Shown here in pieces: positions 9,091-17,812 of a stretch of 64,000 nt of DNA. Both the position numbers and the translations under genes were made by a program. The notes under the pieces were generated by a model. The model was not told the origin of the DNA. It saw nothing but the letters and a program-made list of their open reading frames with translations, and did not search any database. Each line of letters begins with the position of its first letter. The stretch's first letter is position 1. Source of the stretch: JAGDMJ01 sp963809695 (GTDB taxonomy: Bacteria; Bacteroidota; Ignavibacteria; UBA10030; UBA6906); contig CAWEKI010000003.1 of NCBI GenBank assembly GCA_963809695.1, positions 1 to 64,000 on the forward strand, given 5' to 3'.

Positions 9091-9554
9091 TGTTGAGCAC
9101 GGAAGAAAAGCGGGAACTTGACAGGGAACTGGCTCATTCCCCGACCGGGCAGGCAGCCTGCATCGAGGGGATGAAAATCGTCCAGCGGCACCGGGGATGG
9201 GTATCGGACGAAGCCATCCGTGACCTAGCGGAGCATCTCCGGATGTCTGCGGCAGATCTGGACGGTGTGGCCACTTTCTACAACATGATCTTCCGCAGGC
9301 CGGTCGGCCGGCACGTGATCTTCTACTGCGACAGCGTGAGCTGCTGGATCATGGGTTTCACTGCGGTCAAAGATGCGCTTCAGCAGCGCCTGGGTATTCA
9401 GCCCGGAGAAACCACCACGGATGGAAGATTCACGCTCCTGCCGATCCAGTGCCTCGGTGCCTGCGATCGGGCTCCCGTGTTGATGGTCGACCGGGACACG
9501 CATACTGATGTGACCCCTGAGACGATCGAGAAAATTCTTGAGTTTTATCCCTAG
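9090..9554 (+). CDS. nuoE: NADH-quinone oxidoreductase subunit E
   Basis: Thioredoxin-like 2Fe-2S subunit of the NADH-oxidising module, carrying cluster N1a. The ligands are Cys80 and Cys85 (CDSVSC) and Cys121 and Cys125 (CLGAC), with the expected spacing. The helical N-terminus includes HRGWVSDEAIRDLAEHL. The ATG at 9090 overlaps the nuoCD stop and gives 154 residues, close to the family norm; the frame stays open further upstream but only as the shadow of nuoCD. Presence of nuoE, nuoF and nuoG shows that this complex I takes electrons from NADH, unlike the shorter ferredoxin-type enzymes of many relatives. Confidence 0.95.
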   Translation: MLSTEEKRELDRELAHSPTGQAACIEGMKIVQRHRGWVSDEAIRDLAEHLRMSAADLDGVATFYNMIFRRPVGRHVIFYCDSVSCWIMGFTAVKDALQQRLGIQPGETTTDGRFTLLPIQCLGACDRAPVLMVDRDTHTDVTPETIEKILEFYP

Positions 9555-9573
9555 AGTCACTTCAAGTGATCCA

Positions 9574-10848
9574 ATGGAACGACCGTTGACAGAACATATC
9601 AAGCCTGACAGAGAGCCCCTGACGCTCAAAGAATATGAGCAGACCGGCGGGTATCAGGCGCTTCGGAAGGCGCTGAAAGAGATGAGTCCGCCGGAGGTTC
9701 AGATAATGGTCAAGGATTCGGGGCTTCGAGGGCGCGGAGGAGCGGGATTCAATACAGGGATGAAATGGAGTTTCGTCCCGATGGGGGAGAATGCTCCATC
9801 TCCAAAGTATCTCGTGGCGAACGCTGATGAAATGGAACCCGGAACCTTCAAGGACCGTCTCCTGATGGAAGGGAATCCACATCAGCTCATTGAGGGGATG
9901 ATCCTGGCTGCATACGCGATCCAGGCTCGTGTGTCATACATCTTCCTCCGTCACGAATACAGGCGTTCCGAGGAAGCCCTGACCCGGGCACTGGCCGAGG
10001 CCGCTGAGCAGCAGTATCTCGGGAAAAAGATCCTGGGATCAGGATACGGCCTCGAAATGCACATTCACGTCAGCGCCGGTCGATATATGTGCGGAGAGGA
10101 AACCGGGCTCCTGAACGCGATGGAAGGGAAACGGGCAACGCCCCGGGCCAAGCCGCCGTTTCCGCAGGTGAGCGGCCTGTGGGGAAAACCTACCATTGTC
10201 CAGAATGTGGAGACGCTCTCAAACATACCGCATATCGTGCGGAACGGGGCGCAATGGTTCAAGGACTTAAGCAAGAGTGCCGACGCGGGCACCAAGCTCT
10301 ACGGTGCAAGCGGCAGAGTGAAACGGCCCGGCCTGTGGGAACTCCCGATGGGCACCACGGTACGGGAGATCCTGGAAGAGCATGCAGGCGGGATGCGCGA
10401 TGGCTACCGGTTCCGCGGCCTGCTGCCCGGAGGTGCGTCGACAGACTTTCTCCTGGAAGAACATCTGGATACACCCATGGATTTTGAGTCCGTCCAGAAG
10501 GTGGGAAGCCGCATGGGAACGGGCACCATGATCGTCCTTGACGACCGTACATGTCCGGTCGGAATGATCCACAATCTCGAGCATTTCTTTGCGCAGGAGT
10601 CGTGCGGATGGTGCACACCATGCAGGGAGGGACTTCCCTGGACCGAGCGCTTGCTGAAGGCGATCGAAGATGGTTCGGGCAGAATGGATGACATTGCCCA
10701 CCTCGAGGCCCACTGCAGGTGGTTGTCGCCGGGTATGACCTTCTGCGCACTCGCTCCCGGCGCGGTCGAGCCCCTGCAGAGCGGGCTGAAGTATTTCAAG
10801 GAGGATTTCATGCGGCATATTACGGAACAGCGCTGCCCATGGAGATAA
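9574..10848 (+). CDS. nuoF: NADH-quinone oxidoreductase subunit F (NADH and FMN binding)
   Basis: Binds NADH, FMN and cluster N3. The nucleotide loop GLRGRGGAGFNTG is at about 50-62, followed by ANADEMEPGTFKDR and the FMN-site segment CGEETGLLNA. The 4Fe-4S ligands are Cys344, Cys347, Cys350 (SCGWCTPCREG) and Cys391 (TFCALAPG). The ATG at 9574 is chosen over a TTG at 9538 that overlaps nuoE; it gives 424 residues, the normal length. It lies 19 bp after nuoE and 3 bp before nuoG. Confidence 0.96.
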   Translation: MERPLTEHIKPDREPLTLKEYEQTGGYQALRKALKEMSPPEVQIMVKDSGLRGRGGAGFNTGMKWSFVPMGENAPSPKYLVANADEMEPGTFKDRLLMEGNPHQLIEGMILAAYAIQARVSYIFLRHEYRRSEEALTRALAEAAEQQYLGKKILGSGYGLEMHIHVSAGRYMCGEETGLLNAMEGKRATPRAKPPFPQVSGLWGKPTIVQNVETLSNIPHIVRNGAQWFKDLSKSADAGTKLYGASGRVKRPGLWELPMGTTVREILEEHAGGMRDGYRFRGLLPGGASTDFLLEEHLDTPMDFESVQKVGSRMGTGTMIVLDDRTCPVGMIHNLEHFFAQESCGWCTPCREGLPWTERLLKAIEDGSGRMDDIAHLEAHCRWLSPGMTFCALAPGAVEPLQSGLKYFKEDFMRHITEQRCPWR

Positions 10849-10851
10849 CGG

Positions 10852-13572
10852 ATGCCATCGATCATCGTTGACGGGACGAGGTACCAGGTCCAGGACGGAG
10901 TGAATCTCCTCCAGGCTGTGCTTTCGCTGGGGATGAATCTGCAATATTTCTGCTGGCATCCGGCGCTTGGATCCGTAGGGGCATGCCGGCAGTGCGCCGT
11001 GTTGCAGTTCCGTGACGAGAGGGATGCGCGAGGGAGAATCGTCATGGCGTGCATGACGCCCGCCGTGGAAGGGACAAGGATTTCGATTGCCGCTCCCGAT
11101 GCGCACAGATTCCGGGAAAACGTGATCGCGTGGCTGATGGTGAACCACCCGCATGACTGTCCCGTGTGCGACGAAGGAGGCGAGTGTCATTTGCAGGATA
11201 TGACGCTGATGTCAGGGCACAACTACCGCCAATACCGCTTTTCGAAACGCACATTCAGGAATCAGGATCTCGGGCCGTTCATCAATCACGAGATGAACCG
11301 CTGCATCGAGTGTTATCGGTGCGTCCGGTTTTACCGGGAGCTGGCAGGTGGCGATGACCTGAATGTGTTTGCTGCCCATGATCATGTGTATTTCGGGCGG
11401 CACGTAGACGGCACTCTTGAAAATGAATTCAGCGGGAACCTGGTGGAGGTCTGCCCGACGGGCGTCTTCACCGACAGGACGCTTCAGAGCCACTTTACTC
11501 GCAAATGGGACCTGCAAACAGCGCCGTCGATCTGCAACCACTGTGGTGTGGGGTGTAATATTATCCCTGGAGAGCGTTATGGAACACTGCGGCGGATCGT
11601 CAACAGGTATAATCATGAGGTGAATGGATACTTCCTCTGCGACCGAGGGAGGTTCGGCTATGAGTTCGTCAACAGCGCACGGCGGATCCGAGAGCCATTC
11701 CTGAGGCCAACGCGCAAGGCTTCTGCGCGTGCGTCGCGAAAGGAAGAGGCGCTGGAGAAAACTGCTTCGATGCTTTCATCCGGGCGAGTGATCGGGATCG
11801 GATCGCCGCGGGCGTCGCTGGAAGGGAATTACGCACTTCGGAAGATCGTTGGTGTGGAGAACTTCTACTCGGGTCTTCCGGCCGTGGAGAATCAATTGGT
11901 ACGCCGGGTGCGTGAGATCCTCCAGGGAGGGCCGGCTCGCTCCGCGTCGCTTCGGGAAGTGGGGGAGGCCGATGCCGTGCTTGTGCTGGGCGAGGATCTC
12001 ACGAACAGCGCCCCGATGAGCGCTTTTGCCGTCCGGCAATCCATCTTCAATGCTCCCAGGAGAGCGGCAGCGAAACTGGGCATTCCTGCCTGGAATGATG
12101 CGGCAGTGCGGGAAGCTGTGCAGGACCGTTACGGACCTTTGTATATCGCGTCAGTGGCGCCTACCCGGCTGGATAACGTGGCCGCGAGGACATACCGTGG
12201 CGCTCCGGACGACATCGCCCGGCTGGGTTTTGCCGTTGCGCACGCGCTTGACGCGGGATCGCCGGCGGTTGCGGGCGTACACGAGACTGTCAATTCACTT
12301 GCGGAAGAAATTGCGGGAGCGTTGCGGGGCGCGCAGAACCCCCTCGTGATTTCCGGGATGAGCTTGCGGAGCAGCTCCATTGTGGAAGCAGCCGCGAACA
12401 TCGCCTGGGCGCTTTCCCGGACAGGGAAGATAGCGCGGATCAGTTATGCCGTTCCAGAATGCAACACCATGGGAGCCGCGTTCATTACCGGCGGCGATCT
12501 CGAAGGCGCGTTTGAGCGGGTCAGGAGTGGCGGCGCGGATACCGTGATTGTCCTGGAAAACGACCTCTATCGCCGGGCCGATGGCAGTGCGGTCGATGAA
12601 TTCCTTGGCAGGTGCAAGAGCGTCATTGTGCTGGATTGCCTGGGACACGCAACGATTGCCAATGCGGATGCAGCGTTCCCTTCCAGCTCGTTTGCGGAGG
12701 GAGACGGGACGCTGATCAACAATGAGGGACGGGCGCAGCGTTTCTACCAGGCGATGAATCCTGACCCGATCATTCAGGAATCCTGGCGCTGGATCCGGGA
12801 TTTGACGATGAAGCGGGGCCGGGATGGGGTGAACTCCTGGGAGAGTCTGGATGACATCATTGACGAAATGAACGCGGCAACTCCGGGCTTGGGCGAGCGC
12901 GCAGCGCACGTTGCGCCCCCCGCGTCGTTCCGCGTCCATGGAAGAAAGGAGGCGCGCCAGCCGCACCGCTACAGCGGGCGCACGGCGATGCATGCCGACA
13001 GGACTATGCATGAGCCCCCTCCCCCGCCGGATCCCGATTCGCCGCTCCGGTTCTCAATGGAAGGTTACCATCATGGCGGAGATCCGGCGATCATCCCGAT
13101 GTTCTGGGCTCCCGGCTGGAACTCGGTTCAGGCTACAAACAAATTCCAGCAGGAGGTTGGCGGTCCACTACGCGGAGGGGATCCCGGGGTTCGGCTCCTT
13201 GAGCCGGATGCCGGGGCGACGCCGTCGTTCTTTATCTCTATTCCGGGGGCATTCGAACCGCGCGCCGGGGAATGGCTCGCGCTGCCAATCTACCACATCT
13301 TCGGCAGTGAGGAGCTCAGCAGCGAGGCTTCGGCTCTTGCGAAACTCGTGCCGATGCCATATGTCGCACTGAGTGCCGGCAATGCCGAAGGCCTGGGCAT
13401 CCGCCAGGACGAAGTGGCCTCCGTTGAGATCGGAGCCCGCGCGTATCGTCTTCCTGTAAACGTCATCCAGGGACTACCCGAAGGAACCGTGGGGATTCCC
13501 GCGGGGTTGCGCGGCCTGGACGGGATTGTCACTCCTTCATGGTGCAGAATCAAGAAGGAGGTGGTTGGATGA
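10852..13572 (+). CDS. nuoG: NADH-quinone oxidoreductase subunit G
   Basis: A 906-residue iron-sulfur subunit. In order there are the 2Fe-2S ferredoxin domain (Cys34, Cys45, Cys48, Cys67), the His-Cys3 cluster segment HDCPVCDEGGECHLQD, a 4Fe-4S segment CIECYRCVRFYRE with a distal CPTG, and a molybdopterin-oxidoreductase-like domain starting with CNHCGVGCNI. The last has the cysteines for the extra cluster N7, found in some bacteria and absent from mitochondria. The long C-terminal half is a degenerate molybdopterin-type fold without cofactor function in this complex. It contains a low-complexity, basic/proline-rich insert (about 685-730, including EPPPPPDPDS) that I do not recognise from E. 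coli NuoG. The TGA overlaps the nuoH start (ATGA). Confidence 0.95.
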   Translation: MPSIIVDGTRYQVQDGVNLLQAVLSLGMNLQYFCWHPALGSVGACRQCAVLQFRDERDARGRIVMACMTPAVEGTRISIAAPDAHRFRENVIAWLMVNHPHDCPVCDEGGECHLQDMTLMSGHNYRQYRFSKRTFRNQDLGPFINHEMNRCIECYRCVRFYRELAGGDDLNVFAAHDHVYFGRHVDGTLENEFSGNLVEVCPTGVFTDRTLQSHFTRKWDLQTAPSICNHCGVGCNIIPGERYGTLRRIVNRYNHEVNGYFLCDRGRFGYEFVNSARRIREPFLRPTRKASARASRKEEALEKTASMLSSGRVIGIGSPRASLEGNYALRKIVGVENFYSGLPAVENQLVRRVREILQGGPARSASLREVGEADAVLVLGEDLTNSAPMSAFAVRQSIFNAPRRAAAKLGIPAWNDAAVREAVQDRYGPLYIASVAPTRLDNVAARTYRGAPDDIARLGFAVAHALDAGSPAVAGVHETVNSLAEEIAGALRGAQNPLVISGMSLRSSSIVEAAANIAWALSRTGKIARISYAVPECNTMGAAFITGGDLEGAFERVRSGGADTVIVLENDLYRRADGSAVDEFLGRCKSVIVLDCLGHATIANADAAFPSSSFAEGDGTLINNEGRAQRFYQAMNPDPIIQESWRWIRDLTMKRGRDGVNSWESLDDIIDEMNAATPGLGERAAHVAPPASFRVHGRKEARQPHRYSGRTAMHADRTMHEPPPPPDPDSPLRFSMEGYHHGGDPAIIPMFWAPGWNSVQATNKFQQEVGGPLRGGDPGVRLLEPDAGATPSFFISIPGAFEPRAGEWLALPIYHIFGSEELSSEASALAKLVPMPYVALSAGNAEGLGIRQDEVASVEIGARAYRLPVNVIQGLPEGTVGIPAGLRGLDGIVTPSWCRIKKEVVG

Positions 13573-14516
13573 GCGGGCTCATGGGAATTGCCGTGCTGCT
13601 GGGAGTGTTCACCGTTGCTCCGGGATTGATCTGGCTCGAGCGCAGGCTGCTTGCCCTCTGGCAGGATCGTTACGGCCCGAACCGGGTGGGGCCGTTCGGT
13701 ATTTTCCAGGTTCTGGCCGACATGGTGAAGATCTTCGCCAAGGAGGATTGGACGCCGCCGTTTGCCGACCGGCCGATCTTTGTGATCGCCCCCGGAATCA
13801 TCATGGTGACAGTATTGATGTCATACGCCGTCGTTCCCATTGCGCCCGGCATCGGGGTGGTGGACCTGAACATCGGCCTCCTGTTTTTCCTCGCAATGTC
13901 GTCGCTCGGCACCTACAGTGTTGTTCTGGGAGGGTGGTCGTCGAACAACAAATACGCCCTGATCGGCGCACTTCGTGCCTCGGCACAGATGATCAGCTAT
14001 GAAGTGTTCATGGGGTTGTCTCTGTTAGGTGTGGTGGTGCTGACCGGTTCCTTCAGCCTGCGGGATGTGGTAGAAGCGCAACGGGGCATGTGGAACATTG
14101 TCCCGCAGTTCCTCGGATTCGTACTGTTTGTGATCGCCGGGGTCGCGGAAACACGCAGGTTGCCATTTGACCTGCCGGAGGCGGAAAGCGAGATCATAGC
14201 AGGCTTCCACACCGAGTATTCAGGAATGAAATTCGGGATGTTCTTCGTGGGCGAGTATATCGGGATCGTTGTGATCTCCGGCATGATTACGACGTTGTTT
14301 CTCGGGGGATGGCATGGACCGCTTCTTCCGCCTTTCGTCTGGTTCCTGCTGAAGACATTTGTCTTCATCGGTTTCTTTGTTCTCTTGCGCGCCACGCTCC
14401 CGCGGCTGCGGTTCGACCAGCTCATGCATCTTGGATGGAAGGTGCTCTTTCCCCTTGCGCTGCTCAACACCATCGTCACCGGAGCCATACTCCTGGCACG
14501 GTCTCAGTCACCATGA
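13569..14516 (+). CDS. nuoH: NADH-quinone oxidoreductase subunit H
   Basis: Heel subunit of the membrane arm that contacts the quinone chamber, 315 residues with about eight membrane helices. Conserved loops are visible: ERRLLALWQDRYGPNRVGPFG with VLADMVKIFAKEDW, and AETRRLPFDLPEAESEIIAGF followed by EYSGMKFGMFFVGEY, rich in the charged residues that link quinone chemistry to the proton channels. The start ATG at 13569 overlaps the nuoG stop; an in-frame ATG at 13539 is inside nuoG and gives a non-family extension. Confidence 0.96.
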   Translation: MSGLMGIAVLLGVFTVAPGLIWLERRLLALWQDRYGPNRVGPFGIFQVLADMVKIFAKEDWTPPFADRPIFVIAPGIIMVTVLMSYAVVPIAPGIGVVDLNIGLLFFLAMSSLGTYSVVLGGWSSNNKYALIGALRASAQMISYEVFMGLSLLGVVVLTGSFSLRDVVEAQRGMWNIVPQFLGFVLFVIAGVAETRRLPFDLPEAESEIIAGFHTEYSGMKFGMFFVGEYIGIVVISGMITTLFLGGWHGPLLPPFVWFLLKTFVFIGFFVLLRATLPRLRFDQLMHLGWKVLFPLALLNTIVTGAILLARSQSP

Positions 14517-14524
14517 GGTAACGC

Positions 14525-15040
14525 ATGCTTAGTATTCTTCACGGTCTGTGGATCGTCTTCCTGCATATGTTCCATAAACGCGAGACGGTCCAGTACCCTG
14601 ATGAGAAGGCCGTGTTCGCGCCGCGGTACCGGGGGCGGATCATCCTCTCACGGGATCCCGACGGCGGGGAGCGGTGTGTTGCGTGCTATCTCTGCGCGGT
14701 GGCCTGCCCGGTCGATTGCATCTCCTTGCAGGCTGCCGAGGACCCGTCAGGGCGCAGATATCCGGAATTTTTCCGGATCAATTTTTCTCGTTGCATCTAT
14801 TGCGGTTACTGCGAGGAGGCATGCCCGACCTATGCCATCCAGCTCACGCCGGATGTGGAGATGAGCGAGTATGACCGCAGCAACATGGTGTACGAGAAGA
14901 AGGACCTCCTGATCAGCGGACAGGGGAAATATCCGGGCTATAACTTTTACCGCGTTGCCGGCATGGCAATTGCCGGTAAGGACAAGGGGCAAGCCGAGAA
15001 CGAGAGGCCGCCGGTCGACGTCAGAAGCCTGATGCCTTGA
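14525..15040 (+). CDS. nuoI: NADH-quinone oxidoreductase subunit I (2x[4Fe-4S])
   Basis: 8Fe ferredoxin-type subunit with clusters N6a and N6b. The two motifs are Cys51, Cys54, Cys57 and Cys61 (CVACYLCAVACP) and Cys90, Cys93, Cys96 and Cys100 (CIYCGYCEEACP). The amphipathic N-terminal helix MLSILHGLWIVFLHMF and the tail EYDRSNMVYEKKDLL are typical of the family. At 171 residues the length is normal. It lies 8 bp after nuoH and 3 bp before nuoJ. Confidence 0.97.
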   Translation: MLSILHGLWIVFLHMFHKRETVQYPDEKAVFAPRYRGRIILSRDPDGGERCVACYLCAVACPVDCISLQAAEDPSGRRYPEFFRINFSRCIYCGYCEEACPTYAIQLTPDVEMSEYDRSNMVYEKKDLLISGQGKYPGYNFYRVAGMAIAGKDKGQAENERPPVDVRSLMP

Positions 15041-15043
15041 GCG

Positions 15044-15616
15044 ATGAAGGTGACATTCTACATATCGTCGGCTATTGCCCTGCTTTCAACGTTGATGGTC
15101 ATCACGCGGTTGAATGCCGTGCAGGCCCTTTTGTACTTGATCGTCTCCCTCCTGGCGGTAGCGATGGTATTCTTTGAACTGGGTGCGCCGTTTGTTGCCG
15201 CCCTCGAGGTGATCATCTATGCGGGGGCCATCATGGTGCTCTTCGTCTTCGTGATGATGATGCTGAACCTTGGCCCATCATCCCTGGACCAGGAACGGCG
15301 GTGGCTGAACCCGCGGATGTATCTGGGACCTGTGCTTCTCGCGATTGCACTCGGCGGCGAGATGGCATTCATGTTCAGCAACGCCGGCGCCGCGGCTCAC
15401 GGCGTTGCCGCCATTTCACCGAAAGAGGTAGGCATGAGCCTGTATATAATGTATCCGGTTGCCGTGGAACTTGCCGCTATGCTGCTTCTTGCCGGTCTGG
15501 TGGGGGCGTACCACCTCGGGGCGGGCCGACCGGGAAAAGGAGATGATGAGACTACTGCGGGGTTTGAGGCGCGCGCCACACCGATGAAGCCCGTCGTCAA
15601 GGAGGATATACTATGA
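15044..15616 (+). CDS. nuoJ: NADH-quinone oxidoreductase subunit J
   Basis: Membrane subunit of 190 residues with five predicted helices. The third helix region carries EVIIYAGAIMVLFVFVMMML, the invariant NuoJ signature with its pi-bulge and conserved Tyr/Glu. Members of the family vary in the C-terminal tail, and here it is short and charged. The gene overlaps nuoK by four bases (ATGA). Confidence 0.94.
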   Translation: MKVTFYISSAIALLSTLMVITRLNAVQALLYLIVSLLAVAMVFFELGAPFVAALEVIIYAGAIMVLFVFVMMMLNLGPSSLDQERRWLNPRMYLGPVLLAIALGGEMAFMFSNAGAAAHGVAAISPKEVGMSLYIMYPVAVELAAMLLLAGLVGAYHLGAGRPGKGDDETTAGFEARATPMKPVVKEDIL

Positions 15617-15921
15617 ACGCTGTGCCTTCGGAACAGGCGCTCATGCTTGCCGGCGGCCTGTTCCTGCTTGGCATGATTGGCCTTTTGGTTCGCCGGAACA
15701 TCGTGTTCGTGCTCATGTCCGTGGAAATCATGCTGAACGCAACCGGTCTGGCCTTTGTGGCTGCCGGAGCGCAGTGGGGGCAGCCTGACGGCCAGGTCAT
15801 GGTCATGCTCATCCTTGCCATGGCAGCTACCGAAGTGGCCGTAGGCCTCGCGCTGGTGCTGCTTCTGAACGGGAAATTCAAGTCGCTCGATGTCGACTCG
15901 GCAAGCACGATGAGAGGATAA
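15613..15921 (+). CDS. nuoK: NADH-quinone oxidoreductase subunit K
   Basis: Small three-helix antiporter-like subunit (102 residues, normal length). The membrane glutamates needed for proton transfer are visible in FVLMSVEIMLNAT (helix 2) and MAATEVAVGLALVLLL (helix 3). It overlaps nuoJ by four bases and is followed one base later by nuoL. Confidence 0.96.
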   Translation: MNAVPSEQALMLAGGLFLLGMIGLLVRRNIVFVLMSVEIMLNATGLAFVAAGAQWGQPDGQVMVMLILAMAATEVAVGLALVLLLNGKFKSLDVDSASTMRG

Positions 15922-15922
15922 C

Positions 15923-17812
15923 ATGCTCGAGGTTCTCTGGCTGATCCCCGCGCTTCCGCTGCTGAGCTATCTCGTGCTTGCCGTGGCTGGCAAGCGGCTC
16001 TCCCGCACTGCTATCGCATGGCTCGGCGTCGGTTCGGTGGGCGTCTCTGCGTGTCTTGCGCTCGGGACCGGCATCCGGTTTGTCGCGTCTCCGCCTCCCG
16101 GTCATCAATTCGTGCAAACGCTCTGGACCTGGATGAACACGGGCGGCTTCAGCCCCGCCATTGCGTTTCAGCTGGACGAACTCTCGCTTCTCATGATGCT
16201 GGTGGTCACCGTTGTCGGATTCTTCATCCATCTCTATTCCGCGGAGTTCATGGAAGAGGATGAAGGGTATGGCAGGTTCTTTGCCTACATGAATCTCTTC
16301 GTGGGCTCGATGCTGATTCTTGTGCTGGCAGACAACCTGTTGCTTCTGTATCTCGGATGGGAAGGGGTCGGCCTCTGCAGCTATTTGCTCATTGGTTTCT
16401 GGTACAAGGATCCCGCCAACGGACGCGCGGCGCGCAAGGCGTTCATCGTCACGCGCATCGGCGACACCGCTTTTGGCATCGGTCTTTTCCTGCTTTTCAC
16501 CCAGCTGGGGACGCTGTCCATCCGCGACATTCCCGGGCTTGCGCAGGCCCATTGGGCGCAGGGTTCCGGCATGGCGGTCGCCGCCGCTGCGCTGCTTCTT
16601 GGCGGAGCGATCGGAAAATCGGGCCAGCTTCCCTTGCAGGTCTGGCTTCCCGATGCGATGGCTGGACCGACGCCGGTCAGTGCGCTCATCCATGCGGCAA
16701 CAATGGTCACTGCCGGCGTGTACCTGATCGCGCGCATGCACGTGCTCTTTTCGCTGGCTCCTGCCGTTCAAACCGCAGTTGCGGTGATTGGCGCGGTGAC
16801 CTTGCTGCTTGCGGGATTCAGCGCGCTCACGCAGCGGGATATCAAACGGGTACTGGCCTACTCGACCATCAGCCAGATCGGCTATATGTTCCTTGCTCTC
16901 GGCGTCGGGGCGTACACCGCCGCCATGTTCCACTTCTTTACGCATGCCTTCTTCAAGGCTCTCCTCTTCCTGGGCGCCGGCGCGGTCATCATGGCGCTCC
17001 ATCACGAACAGGACATGTTCAAGATGGGAGGCATGAGAAAGAAGATGCCCCTGGTGTACGGGACGTTCCTGATCGGGAGCGCGTCCCTGGCCGCATTTCC
17101 GTTTGTGACGGCGGGATTCTACAGCAAGGATCTTATCCTCTGGGAATCGTGGAGTGCCCCGGGGGGAAGCCCATGGCTATGGGCCGCGGGATTGGCAGGC
17201 GCGTTCATTACATCTCTCTACACCTTCCGGATGGTGTTTGTGACGTTCTTCGGCGAGTCGCACGGACACAGCGCGCATGGGCCGGGACTCCGTATGCTGC
17301 TGCCGCTCGGGGTGCTTGCATTCTTCTCGGTCGTAGCAGGCTTTCTGGAACTTCCCCACACGATGGGGGGAGTAAGGTTGTTCTCGGACTTCATGCGCCC
17401 GGTCTTGCCGGCGGGGGAGGGGCAGAGCGAACAGGGGAATGAACTGCTCTTCCAGGCGATAGCCGCAGTGGCTTCCCTTTCGGGTATACTGGTTGCCTAT
17501 CTGCTCTACTACAGGCGCTCAGACGTACCTGAACAGCTGATGCAAATGCCGGTCACGGGGGCGATCGGCCGCCTTTTGTTTTTCGGCTGGGGTTTCGATT
17601 GGCTGTATGACAGGCTTCTTGTCCGTCCATATGCCTGGCTGGCACGTGTAAACAAGCAAGACGTGGTCGACGCCGTCTACGGGGCGATCGCCTACATTGT
17701 GCAGGGATTCTTCCTGCTGTTCAGCCACACGCAGACGGGCAAGGTACGTCAATATGCTGCAGGCATTGTGCTTGGCGCAATCATAACTATTGCAGTAGTG
17801 ATATTCCTGTGA
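15923..17812 (+). CDS. nuoL: NADH-quinone oxidoreductase subunit L
   Basis: Distal proton-pumping, antiporter-like subunit of 629 residues with many membrane helices. Conserved motifs are LLYLGWEGVGLCSYLLIGFW (the channel glutamate), GKSGQLPLQVWLPDAMAGPTPVSALIHAATMVTAG (channel lysine and histidines) and LAYSTISQIGYMFLALG. The C-terminus contains the long lateral helix region that clasps NuoM and NuoN, ending in a last membrane helix IVLGAIITIAVVIFL. The stop overlaps the GTG start of nuoM. Confidence 0.97.
   Translation: MLEVLWLIPALPLLSYLVLAVAGKRLSRTAIAWLGVGSVGVSACLALGTGIRFVASPPPGHQFVQTLWTWMNTGGFSPAIAFQLDELSLLMMLVVTVVGFFIHLYSAEFMEEDEGYGRFFAYMNLFVGSMLILVLADNLLLLYLGWEGVGLCSYLLIGFWYKDPANGRAARKAFIVTRIGDTAFGIGLFLLFTQLGTLSIRDIPGLAQAHWAQGSGMAVAAAALLLGGAIGKSGQLPLQVWLPDAMAGPTPVSALIHAATMVTAGVYLIARMHVLFSLAPAVQTAVAVIGAVTLLLAGFSALTQRDIKRVLAYSTISQIGYMFLALGVGAYTAAMFHFFTHAFFKALLFLGAGAVIMALHHEQDMFKMGGMRKKMPLVYGTFLIGSASLAAFPFVTAGFYSKDLILWESWSAPGGSPWLWAAGLAGAFITSLYTFRMVFVTFFGESHGHSAHGPGLRMLLPLGVLAFFSVVAGFLELPHTMGGVRLFSDFMRPVLPAGEGQSEQGNELLFQAIAAVASLSGILVAYLLYYRRSDVPEQLMQMPVTGAIGRLLFFGWGFDWLYDRLLVRPYAWLARVNKQDVVDAVYGAIAYIVQGFFLLFSHTQTGKVRQYAAGIVLGAIITIAVVIFL

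Noticed and set aside
16357..17442. 361-codon + strand frame inside nuoL
   Set aside because: It is an out-of-frame shadow of nuoL, with no membrane pattern of its own and no family motif.
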